Assembly: GCA_033060915.1 (NCBI GenBank) | Contig: CM065377.1 | Span: 36,983,683 to 37,047,682, forward strand | Direction of reading: 5' to 3' | Source: Euryodendron excelsum | Taxonomy: Eukaryota > Streptophyta > Magnoliopsida > Ericales > Pentaphylacaceae | Length of the DNA stretch: 64,000 bases | In this document: positions 56,480 to 64,000 of the stretch, in pieces | Layout of the letters: each line of letters opens with the position of its first letter | How positions within the stretch are numbered: the stretch's first letter is position 1 | Translations under genes and position numbers: made by a program | Notes under the pieces: model-generated | Seen by the model: the letters and a program-made list of their open reading frames with translations, nothing else | The model's database searches: none | Told to the model about the DNA's origin: nothing

Positions 56480-58495
56480 ATTTTCACTGGGAATTGATAT
56501 TAAATTAGCTGATCCTAATGATTTCTATTTATACGAGTCGAATAAGGGAATAGCTTTCCTTTTGATAGCCATAGTAGAAGGTGGCATTAGATTCCCTCTT
56601 CACCCATTTCTGCTTCGGTTACTTCAGCACTACTCTTTATGCCCCGCTCAATTAGCATCCAACATTTTTAGGATAGTGATGGGCATAGTAGAGCATGATC
56701 ATGTTCTCGGGATGGAAATAGGCATCCACGAGTTTGCGTACTACTACACACCCATGACAGTCGGCAATGACTATCGTAAGTGCTATTTCCATTCCAAATA
56801 GAAGAATAGGGAGATCATCTAGATCCTTCTTGATGCGGGAAAGGGAGTGGATGATGTCATGGTGTGGATCTCGAGCCCCTAGGAATACGGGGATGTCCTA
56901 AGGCTGAGCGACCCTCTTGGTGTTGCCCTAGAGAGCCCGGCGTCCTAGGTCTATACTTAGAACGTTGTGACTTTTCTTTTAGTTACTGTTCTTACTTTCT
57001 TCGCTGATTTGAGACTTGCACTCCTTTCGTTTCTAGGTAAGTATACCAAGCATAAGAAGCAGTACTAGGATCTCAGGGTTAATCTGCCGTTGTTGAAGAG
57101 AGTTTGGGCTTACAAAGGAGTAGACCCACAATGGGAGTTAGCAGAGCTGCTCATATTCTTTTACGATACCCAATACACTACCAGTCGGTCCTAGCAACCG
57201 AAGGCATCCCAGATGACATCATCACTACACTGAAGGTGCAAGGGGGAGTCAGCAACTTTGAGAACATCCCAGAGGGCATTGCAATCCGCTATATGCACAA
57301 TTCCAACTAAGTCATAGTTGCTATTAAGGAGTCGTTGTCATCCAGCCTTGCTTCACCTTAAACGCCAAATTCCTCAATCGAAGTCCTTAATAAGGAGGAC
57401 GAGCCCAGTTTGAGCCCCACTTCATCATCAACATCGTCCTTGACCTCTACTCCAGAAGTGGTTCCAAAGCGTGGGCTCACTCATCGGTTCAGGCAATAAG
57501 TCTACTTGAGCTCTAAGATGGAAGATGAGCTGGGTGACATGCAGACACAAAGCTTGGTGGTCGTGATTGCTGGGAGGAAGGCGAGAGGTGCCCAAGCGTC
57601 TATAGCCAGAGTTAACATGACCCAGCCTCCCATGCCCCTACCACTAGCCAACTCCGAAGCTGAAGCTAGAGCTAGCGTACCATCAGTGGAGAGGTCTGTA
57701 TCTAAGAGGTTGATAGAAGGAGATGTACTAGGGACGCCAAGAACTCAGCAAGCCAAGTCGGGGTTGGTTGAGCCGGATGCTAGGCCGGTGTCTAAGATCG
57801 TGATCCAACTAATGGCTGGCACGTGTCCTATAACCACCCTTGACTTTGGTCTTGTTGACCCTTCTGTTGCGGTGGGGCTGGTCGAAGGAGCTATCTTACC
57901 TCGAGACCAGGAAATGCTGGGGGAAGAGACCAACCCTAAGATCTTCATTGGAGCGGTATATAATGATTTGTCGGTGAGTGTGCCTGCCAATATCTTTTGC
58001 CCTTTCCCCCGTTTGGTTTTTAGTATCATATTCTAACCATGTGTTTTTGTTTCCAACCTACTTTTTAGGCCTACAACGCTATGTCCCGCTTTGTAGCTAT
58101 AGGTAAGGAGCTGAAGGAATTAAAGCAACAACACGGTGCTCTAAAGCTGGAGGCCCGAGCTAACATAAAGGCCGCAGTTGACGCAAAGGGCGAGCTTAAA
58201 AAAAGCGAAGAGGCCATGGCCACTACCTTAGCTGAGCTTAAACAAAGGAACTAAGAGCTTAATAAGGCCAAGGAGGAGATCGAAAAAATGAAGGACGAGC
58301 TCCCATCTATGAAGGAGGTGAGTTTTAAGGAAGGCTTTGAGAAAGCTAGAGATGATTATACTTAGCAGATCCTTGGGATGACAAACTCGATCTTCAAGGA
58401 CGGTTGGCTGGCTGCCTTCACTGAAATAAAGGCCGTGTTGTCCTCGCCACGCTGGAAGGACAACCCTTGGCTGCTCCCAGATGAAGCTATCCTTG
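56480..58495 (+). pseudogene. Gypsy-type Transposase_28-like gene (antisense ORF of element C), broken
   Basis: The first block (about 56495-56801) reads KLADPNDFYLYESN, then IRFPLHPFLLRLLQHYSLCP and AQLASNIFRIVMGI. This is the pattern of the Pfam 'putative gypsy type transposon' domain (Transposase_28, PF04195). An intron-like gap with TTTCTAG acceptor lies near 57035 and another from GTGAGT (about 57975) to CTTTTTAG (58068). Between them a frame of 176 codons (57506-58036) is low in known motifs. After 58069 comes a coiled coil (FVAIGKELKELKQQ, LKQRN-ELNKAKEEIEKMKDE), then FKEGFEKARDDYT, a TAG, and WLAAFTEIKAVL. Several stops (56801, 58252, 58363) show it is dead. The product's role is unknown. 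It is cut at 58495 by an LTR, and a second C-terminal copy follows at 62640. Confidence 0.7.
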
Positions 58496-60076
58496 TGTAA
58501 GCACCCCATTTTTTGCCCACTCAACAATCTCTGGCCCGGCCAGACTCATATTCAAACCGACATAAACACATTCAAGCCCAAATTAGCCTTCCATACTTAA
58601 TTTAGTTAATCAACTGCTTCGTTGGCCTGCCAGGCTCAATAGAGGCAAAATAACTAAAATGCCCTTGGGACATTGCTCGGTCCAATTCCATTTGGCACGT
58701 CTTTTTAAAGACGATAAGTTTGTATTTCAACCTCAGTTCCAATTACAATTCTAATTGAGACCACTCAAACCCAATTTAGCATGTCTTTTGAGAAAGTTGA
58801 TCCCACAAATAGTAAGACCATCTAATATGGCACGTTTCCGGAAAAATTAAAAAATCCCTCGAAATGATAAGTCCCTTAACACCTGTCAATCAGGACGGAA
58901 CCCATGTCCCTGAGATGGTAGAGCGGTTCACCTCTAGCACCTGCTAGCCCGCCAACGTAGAACGTCTACTATTCGGCATGTCGATTATGAAAATACCTAA
59001 GGCCCTGAGACAATAAGACCATCCAGTAGCATCACAAGATCAGATAGTCTCCGGAATGAACGTGCACTATCAGAGACACTTACAAACAAGTCGACATTGG
59101 GAATGCCAATAAACCCCCTATGTCACAGGACCGAACACGCTTCTTGGCCAGGACACATTTATCGAAGGACGAGATACCTTTGGAAACTATCTCGTCACAC
59201 AACGTCAGAGTGGCAGAGATACTCGAAACCCAGGTCAACACCAGTGCCTACTAGCCCACTTCGATGAAAAGTGACCAAGCTGCCCCTTGGGCCCTACCAA
59301 CACGCTTCTTGAGAAACTATCTAAGATCTTAGAGCGGCAAGTCCATCTTTACAAAATTGTTCCAAGGATAATCTTGTATGTTCTAGTGCCTTCCAGTCAC
59401 TTCCGGATCGATTCCGAAAGCATCCGGTCAAATGACTATTTTGCCTCTAGGTATTCAATCGCCTCCGGAAGCCACACCGACTCTAGGTATTAAACCGGTT
59501 ACCTTTCGAGGATGCTTTTAATATTTCCAATCCTCCAGTACTCTGAGTCCATTTTGGTAAACCCAGTGTAAAATGACCGTTTTACCCCTCGTGTGTCGGT
59601 TGCATTTTCCAACCACATTGACTCTAAGTATCAAACCAAAAATTCCTTGGAACACTCTCAATAGTATTTCTAACCTTCATTCTGTCTCGCGGATCACTTT
59701 GGGTCAACCCTTGTATTTTCCCAGTTCAAATGACTGTTTCGCCCCTAGTAAGTCGGTCACCCTTTTTAATTACGTCAGCTTTGGTATTCAAGCTAGCTAT
59801 CTTTGGGACACTCTTTTAGAGATTTTTGTCCATTCCCGGCCTAGTCTAGTTACTGGAAACCTTCCAGATCATTTTCAAACTTCCTAAAGTCGCTCCTAGT
59901 GAAGCCAAGCCAAAAATTGCATGATAGTCACTAGGACAGGTGCCCAAATTTTCTGCCTTGCATCACTAGTGTCAAAGATCTGTTTCTTACCACATTAAGA
60001 GGTTTCCTAAAGTGGTGCCAAGCCAAAAAATGGCCTGGCACCACTACAACAGGTGCTAGAGCTAACTTTGGTTGCC

Positions 60077-60084
60077 TATAATAC
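60077..60084 (+). promoter_or_regulatory. TATA-like box of the plus-oriented LTR
   Basis: CCTATAATAC at the position matching TATAAATA of the minus-oriented copies. One change from the family octamer (TATAATAC for TATAAATA-like). Confidence 0.55.
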
Positions 60085-60388
60085 ATGCCACTCCCTACGT
60101 ATTCTGGGTCTGCAAAATCACTCCAAAAACTCTACCTCTCTGAAAATAGAGCTCGAATTTTCTTAAAACCCTAATTCTCTCAAGCCTCCTAAAACCCCAA
60201 CCTTTATACACTCAAACCCTAGCCTCTATACAATCTATGCACTAAAATCCTTGCCTCCAAGCATCCATTGAAGGTCAAGTCCAGCCCTTGGAAGCTTTTG
60301 GAGATCAACTCAAAGTCCAAGCAAAGCCTACTATCAAAGCATCAAATCAAAGAAATGACAAGGTAGCGTTTCTAGTTAAATTATGTAT

Positions 60389-60389
<1 letters not shown>

Positions 60390-60443
<54 letters not shown>
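60390..60443. repeat. C32 run followed by (CT)11
   Basis: Low-complexity tract at the same LTR position as the G runs of the opposite-strand copies (25193, 42551). The 61-codon frame across it (60288-60473) is not a gene. Confidence 0.85.
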
Positions 60444-62639
60444 CTAACCCACTTGAGTTTTTTTCTATTTTAATCCCCATCTTCTATCTCCTCTTCATAC
60501 AAGATTGAAACAAAGGAATTCTTGGTTTATGCCTAGGAAGGTCTTGAAGAGAATCACCGTGTCGAGGATTTTCATTGAGTTCCAACTAAGATGGTATAGG
60601 TCTGGCCCCCTTGGTTTTGTGGTAAAGCCTAACCTTGTATGTTTATGTCCCTATTACATTGTTGGTATTATAATCATGCATCCAAAGGTGTTTTCCAACT
60701 TTCATTAAAAGTTGCTTTCAAAACTTGCATTCAAAACCTTTTCCCTTCAAAGTTGTTTTCAAAACCACAATCCTAAGATTATTCTAACCATTTTATGGTT
60801 AGGGTTGTTGTAGAAAAGTGTTATATTCAATATGACCATTAAGGTCCAAATTTGAGTTCAAGTCTTAAATTGTTTTTCAAGAAATCACAACTCTAAGATG
60901 ATTCTAGCCATAGGGTTATTTTAGAAAAGTGTCACATTCAAAGAGACCTTCAAAGTCCGTATTAGGGTTTCAAACCCTAGTTGTTTTCGAAATCACAACT
61001 CTAAAATGGTTCTAATCTTTTCAAGGTTAGAATCATTTTAGGAAAGTGAGATATTCAATAGACTTTTCAAAAGTCTATATTCAAATATTTCTAAATCGTT
61101 TTGCAAATCCATTTCCGAAAAATCATTTTCAAATATTTACTTTCTAAAATCATGAAATCATAGATTTCCTAATTCAAAAGTCATATAGAATCATAGATTT
61201 CTAAAACTAAAGCTTTCTAATTTCAAGTCAAATCAAATCAAATCTTGTCCAAATAGAAAACCCAATCAAATAATCTATTTTTGAAAATAAAATCTAATCT
61301 TCAATTTTAAGAAATAGAGATCAAACATTTCCAAATTTCAAACTTTCAAACGTTTCTTAATTTCAAACTTTCAAATCTTTCCTAATTTCAAATTTTCAAA
61401 TCTTTCCTAATCTCAAATATTTCCAAAGTTCAAACCCTTTTAATTTCAAATCTTTTTTAATTCAAATATTTTCAAAATCAAAACTTTCCTAATTTGGAAC
61501 TTTCCAAAATCAAATCTTTTCAACATGGAATATTTCCTAAAGTAAGACTTTCCAAAAGTGAAAATTTTCTAATTTAAAACTTTCTAAATTCAAGCTTTTC
61601 GAAAATCAAACTTTTCAAGTACATGTTTAAACCCTAGGTTACATAGACCCTAGGAGGCTAAAACCCAACTTCAACCCTAACCCTAAGTTAGAAATTTTTA
61701 ACTCTTTTCTAAATCTTAAGTTTAAATTAAGATGATTTTCAAACTTCAATTCAAGTCAAGATGATTTCAATGTCAATTCAAACTTTTCAAAATAAGTCCA
61801 AGTTTTGCTTCAAAGTTTGATTTCAAATCAAAGTCAATTTTAAATCGAAGTTCAATTTCTAATCTTCCAATCAAAGCTCAAATCAAACATTTTCAAGTCA
61901 AACTTTTCAAAGGCCCCAAAGTACCTTTTCAAGTCAAACAAGACCCCAAAGTGTTTATTTTTAATCGGACCCCGAGTTCGAATTGCGACAAACCTAATTC
62001 CCAACAAAGGGATACGTAGGCAACCATTATGGGTGCAGTCACAACCTTTTTCAAAATCTATTTCCAAATTCTTTTCTTTCACTTGCATATCATGCATCAT
62101 ATCATACCTAAAGTGATGGTTTAAACCTCTTTTCCAAAATTCTCAAAGTGGATACAATTGAACATTGGATAATCAAATAACCTAAATGAGTGAACCTATG
62201 GTGAAAAGATATGTAGGTACCAAAAGGGCGGGATAGGGTGATAGCCTAGTGCATCTTTCCTATACATAACTAACCTCCGAACCTAGAATCACTGTTTTGG
62301 AAAGACAAAAAATAGAGTTATTTTTAAAAAGGACTTAAATATTTCCAAAGGTCTCCAATTAACCTGTTTTTTCCAAAAACCCTCTCTTAAGGAGCCTTCT
62401 AAAACCTTTTCAAAAACCCTACATTTAATCTTCAGATTACACTTAATTTTAGGCGACCTAACTCACCTTAATAAAGTTAGGTGGCAACTCCAAATCTATT
62501 TCCAAAAACCCTTATTCAAATAAATTTCTAATTCAAACCTAGTCACACTCGTCCTTCTAGGAGGATGAGTTCTAACGAGAGAGTATCATGTGTTTTCCAA
62601 CATATCATTCCTGATGGTGCAAAAAATCGAGGCGCGACA

Positions 62640-63217
62640 ACTTAATAAAGGAATCAAGAGCTTAACAAGGCCATGGAGGAGATTAAAAAGATGAAGGATA
62701 AGCTCTCATCTGTGAAGGAGGTGAGTTTTAAGGAAGGCCGGGCTAACAGCTGACACAAAGGAACTAGAGCTTAATAAGGCCAGGGAGGAGACTGAAAAGA
62801 TATAGGAACCAAGAGCTTAATAAGGCCAAGGAGGAGATCAAAAAGATGAAGGACGAGCTCCCATCTGTGAAGGAGGTGAGTTTTAAGGAAGGCTTCAAGA
62901 AAGCTGGAGATGATTATACTTAGCAAATCCTTAGGATGATGAACTCAATTTTCAAGGACGGTTGGGTGGCTGCCCTCACTGAAATGAAGGTCGTGTTGTC
63001 CTCACCACTTTAGAAGGACATCCCTTGGCTACTCCCAAATGAAGTTATCCGTGAAGATACCTAAGTGACTCCCATTCAGACTAGGCAAGCTAGTATTACT
63101 GAAGTTGCTGGTGTCAATACTACCCTTCTAGCTCCAGAGATTATAGAGATTGCCGATGCTACTAAAGTTATTCCTGGCTCCTCTGACCTCCCTACAGATC
63201 CAGCCTCACAGTCTTAG
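62640..63217 (+). pseudogene. Second C-terminal copy of the Transposase_28-like gene with internal repeats
   Basis: Restarts at sequence matching 58230 of the first copy, so about 260 bp are duplicated on both sides of the LTR. A block of about 100 bp (ELNKA-EEIKKMKD followed by VKEVSFKEG) is present complete twice and partly a third time (starts near 62655, 62770 and 62815), an expansion of the coiled coil. Both gene copies share the same TAG in DDYT-stop (58363 and 62920), so this stop predates the duplication. The copy runs on to an S/T-rich tail (ITEVAGVNTTLLAPEI) and TAG at 63215-63217. Confidence 0.65.
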
Positions 63218-63394
63218 GTTGTTTTTTCTTTTCCTGTATTCAACCTTTTTGTAACTTTTTGGATGTAAATAAGAACTTTCTAAATCTTTAAATGAATTTC
63301 CTCCTTATTCAAGTTTTTTTCCGAACTCCCATAAATGCAACACATTTACTTGTTCGTATTCGAGTCTTTCTTTATACTGGGCTATTTTTATAAC
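63218..63394 (+). other. 3' flank of the Transposase_28-like gene
   Basis: T-rich sequence, with a GTAAATAAGAAC polyadenylation-like hexamer region near 63266. No gene. Confidence 0.4.
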
Positions 63395-63852
63395 TTTTGC
63401 CCATTCTTAGGCCGACCTGAAAAACTTAGTCAGAATTAGGTATAAAATACTTAGGGTTAGCCGTGCTTAGGCCAACTTGCTTAACTTAAGTAGGACATAA
63501 ATGAAAAGATACTAAGTTTTTATTTGACTTTGGCTACTCTTGGGCCAACCTACCTGACTTAGGCAAGACTAAGTATAAAACACTTAGTTTTTCATAGATT
63601 TGGCTATTCTTAGACTGACTTGCCTAATTTAGGTATGACTAAGTGTAAAAGACTTAGTTTTTCAAATATTTGGCCATTCTTGGGTCGTCTTTCCAAACTT
63701 AGGCAGGACCAAGGTCTTCACTTGGTTTTTTGTAGATTGGGCCATTCTTAGGCTGGCCTGCCTAACTTAGGCAAGACCAAGGTCTTTACTTGGTTTTTTT
63801 TTTATAGATTTGGTATTCTTGGGCCGACCTGCCTAACTTAGGCAGGACCAAG
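63395..63852. repeat. About seven tandem repeats of about 70 bp
   Basis: Each unit starts TTGGCCATTCTTGGGCCGAC, continues CTGCCTAACTTAGGCAGGAC and ends AAGTCTA-CACTTAGTTTTT. Starts are near 63397, 63463, 63531, 63601, 63671, 63739 and 63811. The later units are more alike than the first two. CCTAACTTAGG is a near-perfect dyad. The place, between the antisense gene and where pol would lie, matches the repeat spacers of element A and the 22-kb element. Confidence 0.85.
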
Positions 63853-64000
63853 TCTAAGCACCCTATTTTTGCTTGCTCATTGGAAATCTCTGGCCCAACC
63901 GGACTTATTTTCAAATACCACAATATGTTCAAATTCAAACTAACCTTCCAAACTGTAGTCCAGTCAACCAGTTGCTTCTTGGGCCCGTCAAGTCCACTTG
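63853..64000 (+). mobile_element. Plus-oriented LTR start, cut by window edge
   Basis: Begins TCTAAGCACCCTATTTTTGC (family TGTAAGCACCCCATTTTTGC) and continues with the same U3 text as 58496 onward (TCTGGCCCAACCGGACT). It interrupts the last 70-bp repeat. Confidence 0.75.

Larger units (their letters stand above)
58496..62639 (+). mobile_element. Plus-oriented old LTR of the main family
   Basis: 4144 bp from TGTAAGCACCCC to GGCGCGACA. All landmarks occur in sense order: U3 blocks (GACCGTTTTACCCCT and similar), TATA-like CCTATAATAC (60077-60084), C32(CT)11 tract at 60390-60443, TTTCCTAATTTCAAA-rich U5, and a GGTGGCAACTCC element near the 3' end. Flanking pentamers CCTTG and ACTTA share only three bases, so a TSD is doubtful. 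GGCGCC sites are mostly GGTGCC or GGCACC. No primer-binding site follows, so it is solo or truncated. Confidence 0.82.

Noticed and set aside
57745..58029. 94-codon minus-strand frame
   Set aside because: Shadow of the plus-strand Transposase_28-like gene.
60288..60473. 61-codon frame with polyproline
   Set aside because: Produced by the C32 and CT tract of an LTR.
1..64000. tRNA, rRNA or snRNA genes
   Set aside because: No cloverleaf, A/B box pair or rRNA-like sequence was recognised by eye; a covariance-model search would be needed to exclude them.

Overview
This window looks like gene-poor, AT-rich heterochromatin of a flowering plant. The evidence is nested Ty3/Gypsy retrotransposons of the Tat type, plant-style TATA boxes inside their LTRs, and one broken piece of a plant F-box/LRR gene. 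No intact protein-coding gene, tRNA or rRNA was found. The species cannot be named from the sequence.

Most of the window is one family of very long LTRs (about 4.1 to 5.4 kb). Read in the element's own sense, the LTR starts TGTAAGCACCC and ends GCGCGACA. The sense strand was set by three signals: a TATAAATA box in nearly every copy, a primer-binding site next to GCGCGACA, and a polypurine tract next to TGTAAGC. Most copies therefore lie on the minus strand. Target-site duplications (TSDs) support solo LTRs at 1447-10203 (CCTAT), 29179-34537 (GGGAC) and 51946-56446 (CTAGG). A further solo LTR at 1975-6626 sits inside the first and has TSDs differing by one base.

The central object is a 22.25-kb element at 22366-44615 (minus strand, TSD GTTAC). 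It has two LTRs, a primer-binding site, a polypurine tract and an open-frame remnant on the opposite strand near its 3' LTR, but no recognisable gag or pol. It is a large non-autonomous derivative, itself split by the GGGAC solo LTR.

That element lies inside an older plus-strand relative (element A). Element A keeps pol at 18428-21349, a repeat-rich spacer, and beyond the insertion an antisense open-frame remnant at about 44880-45640. A second plus-strand gag-pol remnant (element B, 45641-48531) follows and then joins a divergent LTR fragment (48535-50621). A third unit, probably minus strand (element C), is outlined by an LTR end and polypurine tract near 51519, an antisense gypsy-type Transposase_28-like pseudogene (56480-58495 and 62640-63217) and about 70-bp tandem repeats (63395-63852). 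So three units share the order spacer repeats, antisense gene, 3' LTR.

Region by region: 1-10203 is LTRs nested in LTRs. 10204-14677 is mixed, with an LTR-like stretch, a 219-bp foldback, microsatellites and the F-box/LRR fragment. 14780-18427 is a divergent LTR. 18428-45640 is element A with the 22-kb insertion. 45641-50621 is element B plus an LTR fragment. 50622-64000 is element C with two more LTR insertions and the edge of a third. All coding remnants carry stops or frameshifts, many explicable as C-to-T or G-to-A changes, as expected for old methylated DNA.
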